Part shown: positions 36,292 to 50,107 of the stretch, piece after piece
How positions within the stretch are numbered: position 1 is the first letter of the stretch
Layout: each line of letters begins with the position of its first letter
Assembly (NCBI RefSeq): GCF_963576675.1
Contig: NC_088911.1
Coordinates: 76,971,256-77,035,255 of the forward strand
DNA length: 64,000 bases
Source of the DNA: Euphorbia lathyris
Taxonomy: Eukaryota; Streptophyta; Magnoliopsida; Malpighiales; Euphorbiaceae
Direction: 5' to 3'
Made by a program: the position numbers and the translations under genes
Notes under the pieces: generated by a model
Databases searched by the model: none
Told to the model about the DNA's origin: nothing
The model's input: only the letters and a program-made list of their open reading frames with translations

Positions 36292-36842
36292 TAGGGATGG
36301 CAATGGGTACTATACCCGCAGGTACCTGGCACTACTCAATCCTAATGGGACTACCCGTACCCTGTATAAAAGGGTATAGGATGGGTATGAGATCGAAACC
36401 ATTACCCATTAGGATAATGGGATGGGTATGGGAATACCCGTTACCCGTCATAACTCTTTTATATATTAAAGAATATTATTGTTTTTTTAGATGTAAGATG
36501 TGAGATTTGAAGCTCAGCATTTTTTCCTTCAGTCATTGAGTGATAGCACTAAGATACTATGTTCTTATTGATTAAGGTTCAATTTGTTCAATTTTTAGAT
36601 GGATGATTTATTAAACGTATATTTTGTTAAATTTGTAATATTTTTTGTTTTATTTATTGATTCTTAATGGGTAAGGGCCGATATCGTGAATTAAATAGGA
36701 CAGGTATGGGATGCAAAAAGTATATCCATTAAGGTAATGGGATGGGTACGAGTAATTAAAAAATAAATGGATAAGGGTTTGGGATTGGGATTGGGATTGG
36801 GATTGGCACTACCCGTGGGTACCCTACCCTTTGCCATCCCTA
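36292..36842. mobile_element. hAT-type MITE
   Basis: TAGGGATGGCAATGGGTA at the left mirrors TACCCTTTGCCATCCCTA at the right. Imperfect 8-bp flanks CCCCCTAG (36284-36291) and CTCCTTAG (36843-36850) agree at six of eight. Subterminal GGGATTGGGATTGG repeats occur near the right end. No coding. Confidence 0.75.
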
Positions 36843-37599
36843 CTCCTTAGAAAACGAGCGGGAGGTAATAGGGGGCAACCTTCTCCATTCGGCCACACCT
36901 TTCACCTCCTAGGTATGAAGCCCTGGTAATCTCTGCGACCATCAACCACTTCCTAGTCCATAAAATCATGATAGATATAGGAAGCTCGGTAAACTTACTA
37001 ACCATGTGAGAAGTCTCATAGACACTTGCAAGGAAATACATATATGCTCGTTGGGCCCATCGACATCGAGGTTTCCATCATATGAATGATAGAACTCCAA
37101 GTTATCTTCAAAGTCTTCAAGTGGAAGCGAGCGGTCAAAGCTAAATTTGTAGTGGCATACATAGAATTAGACTATAAAAGCATCCTTTTCAGGCCACTGC
37201 TTGCCATCAATATACGTAAACTCACTATTTTTATTTTTTGAGGCCAATGCGTCCTTATAGTGATGGGGGATAGGAGAGAATTCTAGAAGGGGCATTAGGC
37301 ATCTTTAGCCCCAAACTAGACTTTTGGTAATAGGGACATTGCATGGCCAAACGAGATGAGCGGCTATAACCCCTAACTGTTAAAAGGCATAGAGACATTC
37401 GAGATCAAGGAAGACCGACATGTAAAGATGGTAGGCAACTACCCTGTTTCCTAAAAGAGGGCCTACAAACAATCCTGTGAGAGTTTGATGATGTTTTTGT
37501 ATAGGATCCCACAGACATCAAAGGGGTATCTCTAGAGCATATGACCCATAGTTTAAAAGTGGACCCAAAAAATCCCCTCATCCAGTAAAAAAAAAAAAA

Positions 37600-38720
37600 G
37601 AATCACGCAAAGGATAAACAAGAAGCCGTTGAAAAAGAGGTCAAAAAGTTGATGGGCGAATGCTTCATCAGGGAAGTGCGTTACCCTATGTGGTCCTGGT
37701 GAAAAATTCAAACAGGGCCTACAAAATGTGCATGGACTTCATTGACCTTAACAAGGCTTGCTCCAAAGACTGCTACCCACTTCCCAACATCAATCAACTG
37801 GTTGATCAAACAGCAAAACACCACGTGTTATTTGTCATTGATTGCATATGAGGGTATCACCAAATTCCTATGAACCTGCATGACAAAGATAAAACATCCT
37901 TCACCACCCACATAGGCACCTTCTTCCACAAGGTGATGCCCTTTGGTCTCAAAAACACTGGATCCATGTACCAGCGCTTAGTCAAGAAAATGTTTGCAGG
38001 CCAGATAGGAAAAATGATCCAGTTGTACACATATGACATGGTAGTGATGAGTGATCGAGAAGAGTACCACCCACCCGGCATTAAAAAAATCATTATCCAT
38101 CTTCTACGAGTATTACATGAGGCTGAATCTAGAAAAATGTATTTTCAGAATGAAATCAGTGAAATTCCTAGGATTTGTAGTGTCAAAGAAGGGAATAGAG
38201 CCCAACTCAAACAAGGTTTCCACATACTAAAAATAGAGTTGCCAATGGCACTACACGGGGTACAAATACTGAACGAAAAGCTCGTCACATTGGGAAGATC
38301 TATATCTTGCTCGGGACAGAGATGCCTACCTTTCTATAATCTCCTAAAGAAATATCACCCATTCAAATAGGATGATAGATGTTAAGAAGCTTTTGAGGGC
38401 ATCAAGAGGCTTTTGCTTGACCCACACTTACTTAGTGCTCCAAATGAGGGTGATGTCCTCGAATTATATCTCATGATTATCGAGCAAGCAATATGTACGG
38501 TCCTAGTAAGAGCAGGGGAAGGAGAAATATTTCCTATATACTACCTCAACAAGGTGCTAAAAGGGGCAGAACCATGGTATCTATGGTAGAAAAGGTGTTT
38601 CTCGTGATAATGCATGCGACAACATGTTTGAGACCCTACTTCCAAGCATATATAGTGATTGTACGCACTAATGTCCCTCTAAGAATTACCATCCATAAGC
38701 TATAAGTCTATGGACGAGTA
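37600..38720 (+). pseudogene. TAT-type Gypsy reverse transcriptase remnant
   Basis: Frames at 37660-37851 and 37870-38370 give CMDFIDLNKACSKDCYPLPN, HKVMPFGLKNTGSMYQRLVK and a catalytic region YTYDMVVMS, where YVDDMV is usual. 38490-38700 matches the RNase H region (PIYYLNK-like, VEKVFLVIMHATTCLRPYF). The YVDD motif is changed and stops occur, so it is inactive. Confidence 0.75.
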
Positions 38721-40593
38721 ACTAAACCTCGTTGCAAAGCTATTTCTTGTATGCCTCCAAGCTCAAGCTCATCCTCTCTAAGGTCGAGGGGTTAAGAGGC
38801 TAGCGACTAATAAAGTGACCCTCATGCGGCTCGGGGACTTCAGGGCCCTCGATAATCTCCTCGACCCAGCCCTCTAGAGTAAAGTAAATTTTTCTCTTGG
38901 GCAGCCTAACAAGAGGATTAGAATCCTTGGGCACAACAGCTTTGGTAGAGGCTCCCTCTACGCCATCAAACTCTCCATCTTATGATGACGCCTCCTTAAT
39001 CAGAAAACATCACTAAAGATATCATTTGGCTGGTGAGCAAAGAACTCAATTAGGCCATAGGCCTTATTCATAACTCTTTCAATGGGTGTCCTTGGCCCCT
39101 TCCTTTTCTTCTCAACCTTATGAGCCTACACGTCGGCTTCAATAGTCGTTGAAACCAAGGCTGATGTGACTTCTAAGCCCATAACACTTGATGAGGGAGA
39201 CCCAGACCTCAAACCTCTAGTCCTTTAAGTCTCACCACCTCCTCCGACATATTTTTCTAAAAATAAAAGGAAAAGAAAAACCAACAATGGAATAAAATGA
39301 GAAGATAAAAGGGGGACTGATGTGCCTCACGGTAATCGCGCCACAAGGCTCACTAAGGGATAAGTGTACCCCGTCGTTATCAAGTAATAAAATTCTGGAA
39401 AAGTCTAGGTATCGTCCACAGGATTTATTTCTGCAAGTATCAAGCTACTTGGTTTCAGATGTTATCTAGGCTTTGGGGGTTTTGAGTTTGGTTTTGCTTA
39501 AGGTAATCTACTCCTATGTTGAATTATACTACTCCTAGCTAAGTTATCTAATTCTAACTAAGTTATTCTACGCCTAATTAAGTTACTCTACCCCTAATTA
39601 ATTTAAACTACTCCTAGGTGATCTTTTACCAATGTAATTATCCGAAGGAACATGAAGGGATACGATGATAATGAAAATAGATTGTTTAGACAACGGAATT
39701 AAAACATAATCGAAGTCACTTGTGTCTGAGGCGATTAACCCTACCTATCCTCTTGAGGTCCCTAGTTCGTGATTCCCTTGTAAGGCCGAAACTAGCTCTA
39801 AGGCTCAGCAATTTGGGCTTAATCTTCTATAGGGTCGTCAATCCTATAGGCACTGACTAGGTCAAATTCAGCTCGCAATATGTGCCAACTTAATTTTGGG
39901 ATTATCGAATGAGTTAAACCAATCAGACAAAGCGTAAGACAAAGATTAAAGCAATAAAACAATTGAATAAACAAAACTATAATATATATCAAAGAGGAAA
40001 AGTATTGTCACGAAGATACAATGAGCCTAGGATTCATAACATGGATCAGAGGCTAGACAGAATATAAAAGAAGAAAAATCCCTTTCAGGGAACCTGTCTA
40101 CCAATGCAGGCGTCTTCCTAGGACTTAAGGATGGAGCTTGAGCAATCCTCGGTGAGCGGAGCTTCGGAGGTGTCTTCAATGGAGGTTTGAAGGATATGGA
40201 GGAGGTGGAGAGGATTTCTCAAGGTGGAAGCTAAGAAAATTACAAATATAAAAGATATCCATAATTCCTAACAAATGGAACTATTTATAATGAAAAACTA
40301 AAACTTATTCCTAATGGAAAACTAATTAATAAAACCTATTCCTAATAAAAGGCTAATTAATAAAAAGCTTTCCTAATGAAAGACTAATTAATAAAAAGCT
40401 TTCCTAACGAAAGACTAATTAACAAAGAGCTATTCTAATGGAAAAATAACTCTCCAATTATTATCTAATAAAAACTAATTTATCTTTGGGGATAAAATAT
40501 ACTTATTTAAATACAAAAAGCCCAAAGATAATCCCTAAAAATCTGCCAAAATATTCTGCATGACTTTTATTTGATTTTGATGCGCCGAGTGGG

Positions 40594-42525
40594 TGTCACA
40601 CCCGACCCTAAACGACCTCAATCGGCATCGGGCGTGAAATAGAAAGAGCACAATCAACACTTAGTAGTCTCCAAATATCATATATATCATACTTTTCAAG
40701 AATTCCTCTTAGATATATTATAAATAAATCCATATTTCTATTACATTAAAACCTCAACATATTTACCAACTTCATCATATACAATTAAATACTAAAGTTC
40801 TAACGATAATTCTAACAATAAGCATCAACTTCCAATCCTCGCCTAATCGGTGGGTAACTTTCTCTTTATCCTGTACTTTCTTACCTAAAAACATTAAAAC
40901 ATTTAAAACTGTGAGACAGAAATCTCAGTAAGCAATTATCAACTACATAAAGTACTTATACTCAAAATAGCTATATATATATAGTTTAGTTTTCAAAATG
41001 CATCATATAAAATTGTTATTCTTAAAAATGAACACTTTATGGATTAAACCATAATAAAATACTCAAAATAGCACTTTTAACCAAATATGCACTTTAAAAT
41101 ATCATAAGCTTGTTACAAACATTATTTCTCAAATATCACACATTATAAAACTGTATTAAAATACTTAATACAAAACTTGTATTCAAAATAGCTATATATA
41201 TTTATTTGTTTAAAATCTCAACTAAACAAAATCAATAGGTTTGCAATTAACCATTTACTCAAATCAATTGTAAATCAATAAATACTTCATAAACCGTATA
41301 TCAATAATACTTCACAAATTGTATCTCGATAAACACTTCACAAACTGTATATCAATAAATTCATCACAAATCGTATCTCAATAAATACTTCACAAATCGT
41401 ATATCAATAAATATTTCGCAAATCGTATCCATCCGAGAGATAATCTCCGTATGTATCAATCCCCACAATATAATAGAATCGAGATATCTCATAATTTGCC
41501 TAGCCCGCATGGTCTTACTCAACACTTCTTTGTCATACCCGATAGGTCTTTCAACTGTGTACACAGGCCGTATTTCTCACTAAATACGGACTTTAATTAA
41601 TGCCACCTATCCGGATTACTCTTGATGGATACTAAAAACATTATAATTTCATAATATAATTTAAAATCAGAAATATATCATAAATCAACATCATAAAGTT
41701 TCCAAGTAATTTTCTCAATCAATTTCCAAAATATTCAATCATAAACCATAATTGTACTAAAATCACCAATAAATAATTTAAAAATATATTATCAATACTA
41801 ACTTCAATTTCTTAAAAATAAGCACATAAATTATCTTATATAAAAACTTTATTCATAAATCATAAAATTATCAAAAATAATATTTTAACCATCTTAAAAT
41901 CAAATATTAGCTTAAGACATAAAATTTATAAAGATCACTTAACATATATATATAGATAATCAAAATCATAAAAAGGTAGTTGATAAATTACTTACTTTAG
42001 CACTAATTGAGAAAATTAGCACATTAAACCTCAAATTTGTCCCTCTAATCTGTCTAGGTCGAATCCATCATAGAAATCTCCAAATCAAAATCACACCGAC
42101 CACAATGTGTATTAGGATGTCTAGAAGCTACTGTAAAAAAATCAGCTCGATCCGACGGTTCAATCTCTAGATATCAATGTATGATTGAAGCTATGTAATT
42201 TGGGGTGAATGATGAACAAAGGAGAAGATTGAGATATTTTTTTTTTTTTCCTTTTATGCAATTGATCAAATCTGATCATTGAAGCACGAATCCACCTTCT
42301 TAATATGTGGGATTTAGTTTCCCAATAAGGGAAAACATCCCATTTGGTCCCTGTAACTTTAACTTCTTTTAAAACTTACCCTAAACTTTTAATTTTACAC
42401 TTAAAGTATGAAATTGGCCTCCAAACTATATCTATAATATCCAATTAATTCATCAATCAATAAGTAATTATAATATAACCTTTTATTAGGGTATAATAAC
42501 TAAAATTAAGGACACGGATGTGATA
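40594..42525 (-). repeat. LTR of the LARD-like element (3' copy in its sense)
   Basis: 1932 bp, ends TGATA where the other copy has TGACA. Holds the uninterrupted AGAAGATTGAGATAT site (about 42222) that is the empty target of the RTE insertion in the other LTR. Confidence 0.9.
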
Positions 42526-42541
42526 ATTCTCCCCACCTTAA
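42526..42541 (-). other. Polypurine tract
   Basis: The minus strand reads TTAAGGTGGGGAGAAT directly before the LTR, the expected plus-strand primer. Confidence 0.75.
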
Positions 42542-44391
42542 AGAATTTCGTCCTCGAAATTCACATGTTGTAATATATCTTAATTTTCTTCCTCAAATAA
42601 TGTCTAAGATCACAAAGTTATTTCAAATTACTAAGATTCGTCATAATCATCATGAGACCACAAATTCTAATGTCTCATTCCATTAACTTCATCATTTATC
42701 GATATCGGCATCTCTATAACAATCATTCGTATATAATTCTTACTAACTCTAAATTCCAACCTAGTTAATTCCACCACCAATAAATCCACAATAGAACTTC
42801 AAATATCATTTATTCAATTTTATTTAATATGCTACACTTTATATTCATATCCCCCTAGCATTAAACCAAATTTCACTTTAATAGATTTAAATCACAATTG
42901 ATTTCATCCATCGCTTATATATCAAATATATTTCACCTATCTCCAAATTCTATAGACTTCAAAAAATCACTTTTGAACCACTAATATGTACGATATTATA
43001 TTTTTCTTAAACTTCAAATAATCCGAATCAATAAGTTGTATCAATGTATAATTTACTTTTATCATGATAATAATACTTATATCTACAAATTTTCAATCCA
43101 ATCATGATTCATATTATAATCCTCAATCATCATCATCAATCAAATATAAACCTTATTATTATGATACCATTTCCTATCAATAAGGCTCATTTCATAAAAT
43201 CTTAATATCAATGTCACTCTTTTAATTCTCCGTTTAATTCTTTAAAATCAATTGAGCTAATATGCTATTTTTTTTAATCACCACTATATATACCTTTAAT
43301 CCAACCAAATAAACCTCAATCGTTTCTCCAAACCATATAGTCACGGAAATATATATATTACCTAAATTACGATAGACAGTGTTTTTTTTTTTCTCCAAAC
43401 TCCAAATGATACATTTACACATATAGAAGTCAATAATTCTATAATGTCATTTGATTTTCTCATTTGACTTATAAACACCAAATTTGATCATTGTATAAAC
43501 TTAAACCATAATCCTCCAAACTTCAACAAAAAAAATAATTTGACTATAATAAAAGGACTGTAAAAATTTAAATGTCAATAATATATATCCTCAAATGTGC
43601 TTAAGATCAAAGGATTTTCTCCTCAACATTCATATCCTAATTATTTCCTCAAACAATATTTATTTTCATGTATTAATCATCAAATCATGAACTCTAAGAT
43701 TTTCTCCCACTTTATTTATCATTGAGCACCAACATCAGTATTTCTCTAAACATCATTTATATATAACTCTTGTTAATTCCAAATCTCAACCCAATGAAGT
43801 TTACCAATAAAACAATAATTTAAATTTCACATCTCATTTGTTCAACTTAATATTCTACAATACACTAAATTTGTATTATAAGCTCTCAATAATTAATTAA
43901 CCTCCAAAACAATTAATCGGAACCTCCACATGTTCTATTTCTTAATCACATATCTATTAGCTTCAATTCATCATTTTATCAATTTCTCAATTTCGTATAC
44001 TCCTAAGAACACAAACTCATCAAACCATTTCAAAGTCTCATAATCCTTATTTCAATCTAATAACCTCTTAAATATCAATTTCAATTCATACTTAATATAA
44101 TGTATGTAACCCGTATCACCAAATATCCGCTAACTTACTAATTTGCATACACCCAAAATATTATTAACCATCAAGTCTTATTTTTTTACAACTCAATAAC
44201 TAGATACTAAATCCTCAAGAAACTCCAAATTATTTCTTAACTATCACCAAATATTCATATTCCTCAATTACTGTCAACTACTTCTTAGCTATCACCAAAT
44301 ATTGATATTCCTCAATCACTATCGATTAGGTATCACTAAACATCAATATTCCTCAATTACTATCAACCTTAAGTCCGAAGAATTTAACCTA
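42542..44391 (-). other. Internal region of the LARD-like element, non-coding
   Basis: Strongly AT-rich, no open frame above about 60 codons and no gag, protease or RT motif on either strand. Confidence 0.75.
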
Positions 44392-44404
44392 GGCTCTGAT
44401 ACCA
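44392..44404 (-). other. Primer-binding site (initiator Met tRNA type)
   Basis: The minus strand reads TGGTATCAGAGCC two or three bases inside the LTR, the usual complement of the initiator-Met tRNA 3' end. Confidence 0.8.
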
Positions 44405-44407
44405 AAC

Positions 44408-46869
44408 TGTCACACCCGACCCTAAACGACCTCAATCGGCATCGGGCGTGAAATAGAAAGAGCACAATCAACACTTAGTAGTCTCCAAATATCATATATA
44501 TCATACTTTTCAAGAATTCCTCTTAGATATATTATAAATAAATCCATATTTCTATTACATTAAAACCTCAACATATTTACCAACTTCATCATATACAATT
44601 AAATACTAAAGTTCTAACGATAATTCTAACAATAAGCATCAACTTCCAATCCTCGCCTAATCGGTGGGTAACCTTCTCTATATCCTGTACTTTCTTACCT
44701 AAAAACATTAAAACATTTAAAACTGTGAGACAGAAATCTCAGTAAGCAATTATCAACTACATAAAGTACTTATACTCAAAATAGCTATATATATAGTTTA
44801 GTTTTCAAAATGCATCATATAAAATTGTTATTCTTAAAAATGAACACTTTATGGATTAAACCATAATAAAATACTCAAAATAGCACTTTTAACCAAATAT
44901 GCACTTTAAAATATCATAAGCTTGTTACAAACATTATTTCTCAAATATCACACATTATAAAACTGTATTAAAATACTTAATACAAAACTTGTATTCAAAA
45001 TAGCTATATATATTTATTTGTTTAAAATCTCAACTAAACAAAATCAATAGGTTTGCAATTAACCATTTACTCAAATCAATTGTAAATCAATAAATACTTC
45101 ATAAACCGTATATCAATAATACTTCACAAATTGTATCTCGATAAACACTTCACAAACTGTATATCAATAAATTCATCACAAATCGTATCTCAATAAATAC
45201 TTCACAAATCGTATATCAATAAATATTTCGCAAATCGTATCCATCCGAGAGATAATCCCCGTATGTATCAATCCCCACAATATAATAGAATCGAGATATC
45301 TCATAATTTGCCTAGCCCGCATGGTCTTACTCAACACTTCTTTGCCATACCCGATAGGTCTTTCAACTGTGTACACATGTCGTATTTCTCACTAAATACG
45401 GACTTTAATTAATGCCACCTATCCGGATTACTCTTGGTGGATACTAAAAACATTATAATTTCATAATATAACTTAAAATCAGAAATATATCATAAATCAA
45501 CATCATAAAGTTTCCAAGTAATTTTCTCAATCAATTTCCAAAATATTCAATCATAAACCATAATTGTACTAAAATCACCAATAAATAATTTAAAAATATA
45601 TTATCAATACTAACTTCAATTTCTTAAAAATAAGCACATAAATCATCTTATATAAAAACTTTATTCATAAATCATAAAATTATCAAAAATAATATTTTAA
45701 CCATCTTAAAATCAAATATTAGCTTAAGACATAAAATTTATAAAGATCACTTAACATATATGTATAGATAATCAAAATCATAAAAAGGTAGTTGATAAAT
45801 TACTTACTTTAGCACTAATTGAGAAAATTAGCACATTAAACCTCAAATTTGTCCCTCTAATCTGTCTAGGTCGAATCCATCATAGAAATCTCCAAATCAA
45901 AATCACACCGACCACAATGTGTATTAGGATGTCTAGAAGCTACTGTAAAAAAATCAGCTCGATCTGACGGTTCAATCTCTAGATATCAAGGTATGATTGA
46001 AGCTATGTAATTTGGGGTGAATGATGAACAAAGGAGAAGATTGAGATATACAACAACAACAACAACAAAGCCTTAGTCCCGAAATGATTCGGGGTCGGCT
46101 AACATGAACCATCATATAAAACCGTGAAAATCAAGTCGTGTCAGCGACACAGATTCGCTCCCTCCACTCCGTCCTATCCACTACCATATTTTCCTCAATT
46201 CCCAATAAACTCATATCACTCTCGATCACCCTCCTCCAAGTTTGCTTAGGTCTTCCCCTACCCCTCACCACTACATCCCTTTGCCACTCTTCGGTTCTCC
46301 TAACCGGCGCATCAAGCGCTCTACGTCTCACATGGCCAAACCACCTTAGTCGGTTTTCTCTCATTTTATTCTCAATAGATGTGACCCCTACTTTTGTCCT
46401 AATTATTTCATTACGCACCCGGTCCTTTCTCGTGTGACCACACATCCATCTCAACATACGCATCTCCGCCACCGACATCTTATGGATGTGGCAGTGTTTC
46501 ACTGCCCAACACTCCGTACCATATAACAATGCTGGTCTAATTGCCGTCCGGTAGAATTTTCCCTTCAAGAAGATTGAGATATATTTTTTTTTTCCTTTTA
46601 TGCAATTGATCAAATCTGATCATTGAAGCACGAATCCACCTTCTTAATATGTGGGATTTAGTTTCCCAATAAGGGAAAACATCCCATTTGGTCCCTCTAA
46701 CTTTAACTTCTTTTAAAACTTACCCTAAACTTTTAATTTTACACTTAAAGTATGAAATTGGCCTCCAAACTATATCTATAATATCCAATTAATTCATCAA
46801 TCAATAAGTAATTATAATATAACCTTTTATTAGGGTATAATAACTAAAATTAAGGACACGGATGTGACA
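44408..46869 (-). repeat. LTR of the LARD-like element (5' copy in its sense), with RTE insertion
   Basis: 2462 bp; without the 517-bp insertion and its 16-bp duplication it is about 1929 bp, matching the other LTR. Confidence 0.9.
46051..46567 (-). mobile_element. 5'-truncated RTE-type LINE inside the LTR
   Basis: A 16-bp duplication AGAAGATTGAGATATA lies at 46035-46050 and 46568-46583. The minus strand encodes the RTE ORF end ([54 protein letters not shown]) and finishes with a TTGTTG tail, typical of the RTE clade. The sister LTR shows the site without it. The protein part is open but only the C-terminal end. Confidence 0.9.
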
Positions 46870-47276
46870 GTGGGTCTCTGATTCTGATCCTTAAAAATCT
46901 CCACATTTATCTCTAAAAATCTGCACATAATCTCATAAAATATTATTTAGATAATTCACCCAAAATTAATTAATTATCCTACCAAAAATCCTTTTTAATT
47001 ACCAAATCAAATTTGATTTATTTTTGGTAGGTTAATTTCTTAATTTTGGGTACAGATAAAGCTCAAAATAACAAATAGAGATTAATTTATTAAAAGTGAC
47101 AAAATATTTGACAAAAGTTAGGAATATTTAATAAAAAACGAAAAAGTAATTTAAAAACCTAAAATTGACAAAACAATAATAAATTGCTATTAAAGTAAAT
47201 AAAAAGGAAATAAAAGATACAAAATAGTCCCTAAAATCGTACTAAAAGATAGGGGTTTTTGACCCCTATCAGGGAC

Positions 47277-50107
47277 CTCACAAAGCGAATAAATAGGATG
47301 GCCCAAACTATTGCCTAGTGAAGATCGAGAAGGCTCAAATTGAACCTCTGGTACCATGAACTCTTCTCCTTCTAGGATCCCACCATATTCCTTTCCAAAT
47401 CTCCTAGCCACTCCTCGAGGACAGGTGATAGGGGTCAAAAACTCTTATCTTTAGGTACGAGATTTAGGGTAGTTTTAATTATTTTTTGACAAATAAGCGT
47501 GTGTTTCACGCACTTTTATGCATTTGTATCTGTTGTTTAGTTTTCGCACTCGTTTTATTACTTTTTGTAGTTATTAGACATTTCTGAGTGTTTTTAGGCA
47601 AAATATCGCCAAAATAGCACATACTTGAACTTCACCTTATTTATTTTGGCTGATTGATCCACCAAAAATCACACCAAAAGGAGTTTTACTCAAATCTAAA
47701 GACTGGTGGGTCAATTTAGCCTATGGACTAATGATTTTTGGAGTTTTATGTGTGTGTACAGGTTAAATAAGGACAAATACGGCAGAAAATCACGTCTCGG
47801 GGACCCTTGGGAGTCAATCGGTGAGCTGGGCAAAACCAGCCCACCGAGTTGGCCTGCGGGAATCAGGTTTTAAGCTGATTCTCAGCCCCACGACACATCT
47901 TCTGGCCCCCGAATTTCCTACCTGCATTAGACAACATTCAGAATTAGGTTTTTAGGTCATATGTATCTATAAATATGACCTTTTATTTTGTAATCTTTTA
48001 TCTTGGGCTTGTGTAAAATAACCTACCCCGACCTTGAAGAATCCTACCTCCTTCCTCTGTCTTCCATTGAAGAACTTCTCCGAGCTCCAATGATTCATCA
48101 AGGTTGTTCATCCTTCAGTCCCAGGAAGATGACTGCTTGGTCGACAGGTTCCCTGAAAGGGATTTTTTTCTCTTTAATTTCCTATTTGCTTTATATCTTT
48201 CGTATGAATCCTAGGTTGATTGTAAACTTGTGACAACAGCTTTCTTTTCATCTTTAATCTAATTTTCAGTATTAATTTCTCCATTGATTGTTATTTCTTT
48301 TATGTTTATGATTTACCCTAATTGGTTTAAATGATTCAATACTCCAAATATCGTCTAGGTTCATATTGCGAGTGGAATTTGATTAATCCTAATCAAAGAA
48401 CCTATAAGATTGACAACCTTATAGTTGGTAATACCCAAATTGCTAAACCAAAGAGCTAGTTTCGGCCTGACAAGGGAATAATGAACTAGGAACCTTAGAA
48501 GGATAAGTAGGTTTATCGCCTTAGGCCTAAGCAACTCAGATTAGATTAGCAATTAAGTGTTAAATTAGGTTGAAATTAGTATTATCGTATCAATCCATCC
48601 ACTTCCAGGTTAAATTACCTTGCTTAAGATCACATAGGAGTAGGTTTAATTTAGATAAACTCAATCTAAACCCCCCATAGCCTAGATAACATTAAAAGCC
48701 CAGTAGTTTGGTACTTGCGGTATAAATCATGTGGATTCGATACCTGGACTTGTCCAGATTTTATCACTTGATAACGACGGGGTACACTTATCTCTTAGTG
48801 AGCTTTCGAGTGACAGCTTAGGAGTGCATCAACAAGGTCAACACTCGGATTAGTAGTCCACATGAGGCGGCTCAAGCTAGTAGGCCATAGAGAGATAGGA
48901 GCAATTCATCTGAGGCCGGCAAGGTCAAATGCACCATGATCAGATTGAGGTCCAAGCACCAGTCTTCCCTAGTTTGAACACTTATGGAACCTACAGTTGC
49001 AAGTCATTAGCCCAAAATCAAAGACAACAAAGGAGGGGGGACATTCCCGATTAAATAAGAAAGCACAAAATGGGAAGCCAATAGGCAAGAAACATACACA
49101 AAAGAAGGCCTACTCCACTACTCTAGGGTATATCTCCTTAAATCAATCCCAACAAGCTCAAGCAACCTTACTCTCTCTATAGGGAACCCCCACCTCCACA
49201 AGACAACACATACATACCCCACATACAGGCCCTTAATCAGCGGGAATCTCCACCCCCTCCATACCCAATGAACTCTTGAACCAGTTTAGTCACAATTTTG
49301 ATAGTAGGAGCTAGCCTCCCCTGAGATCCAATCAGTAAATTATAAACGACCATGTTAAACTCCAGTGAGAACCTCCTATGATGTTGGCCTATAACGCTCT
49401 TGGAGTTTAGGTTCTAACAAGTTGGAAAGGGAAAAGGAGAACCCTTTCGTACTATTAAAAACTTATTTCTACACTCGGGCACTTTCTTTATGTTGTTATA
49501 CAAGAAGACATTGGCACCATATGTGTTTTTTGCAAACACATGTCAAGACTTTGGATCTTAGGAAGGATGCCAAAACTGCCTGAAAGTAGTTGTAGTCATC
49601 ATATGCCTACTTCAGGGGAAGAATTGGTAGAAGGTGACTAATTACACCCAAGCAATGAGAGTAAGTTGTGAGGGAGCTAGTTGTAGTTCTCGAAGAACTT
49701 CGCTTAAAAGAGGGCAGGATGGAAACTCGTAATTCCTAATGAAGATGTGCCTCATATATTACACAAGTAATGGGAGGCATAGGACTGCTGGCATGAACCT
49801 AGGAGCTAGAGGCCTCCAGGCGATATGCTCCCCCAACTTGATAAGATATGGCAATCAAGGCCACATCCTTAGGAGTGAGCCTGCTTGCCACCTCCTCTAC
49901 GGAAGATAAGATGTCATTAATAGAATGGTGTTCTTGGTGGTAGAAACGGCTCCCAGGATTCTCCGAATGCATAACTACAAAGATTTTTCTGGTGTAATGA
50001 TCCATAGTAGGAAAATGTGTGTGACAGTGGTTAGTAATCATCACGAATTCCTTGAACTCCCTATTAGAACCATTGGCACCTTCAGATCTCTTATCAAGGG
50101 TACCCAT
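47277..50107 (-). pseudogene. Antisense open-frame segments between pol and 3' LTR of the TAT element
   Basis: Minus-strand frames are open at 49799-50107 (MGTLDKRSEGANGSNREFKE) and at 47277-47425, which reads across the solo LTR edge (GVARRFGKEYGGILEGEEFM). TAT-lineage elements are known to carry extra, sometimes antisense, frames between pol and the 3' LTR, and I read these as its relic. No function is assigned. The solo LTR 47426-48831 splits it. Confidence 0.4.
47426..48831 (+). mobile_element. Solo LTR, TGATAGGGGTC family (copy 3)
   Basis: TGATAGGGGTCAAAAACTC to AGTGCATCA, flanks ACAGG (47421-47425) and ACAAG (48832-48836), four of five equal. Same family as 13096-14589, with shared TTCCCTGAAAGGGATTT near 48150 and GATAACGACGGGGTACACTT near 48772. 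Confidence 0.85.

Larger units (their letters stand above)
40594..46869 (-). mobile_element. Non-coding LTR retrotransposon (LARD-like) with near-identical LTRs
   Basis: TGTCACACCCGACCC at the left and GGACACGGATGTGACA at the right, with perfect 5-bp duplication GTGGG (40589-40593, 46870-46874). The LTRs of about 1.93 kb bracket an internal region of only 1.88 kb with no gag or pol. A primer site and a purine tract fix the sense as minus. By eye the LTRs differ at about fifteen bases plus short indels, so insertion is recent. It must depend on another element's enzymes. Confidence 0.9.
39318..47271 (-). mobile_element. Solo LTR, TGATAGGGGTC family (copy 2), interrupted by an LTR element
   Basis: The outer parts 39318-40593 and 46875-47271 form one LTR of about 1.67 kb in reverse orientation to the copies at 13096-14589 and 47426-48831. 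Perfect 5-bp flanks GGGAC lie at 39313-39317 and 47272-47276. The inner 40594-46869 is a later insertion. Confidence 0.85.

Noticed and set aside
46131..46613. 160-codon RTE frame as one protein through 46613
   Set aside because: Its upstream end runs past the insertion edge at 46567 into LTR sequence, so the first residues are not RTE.
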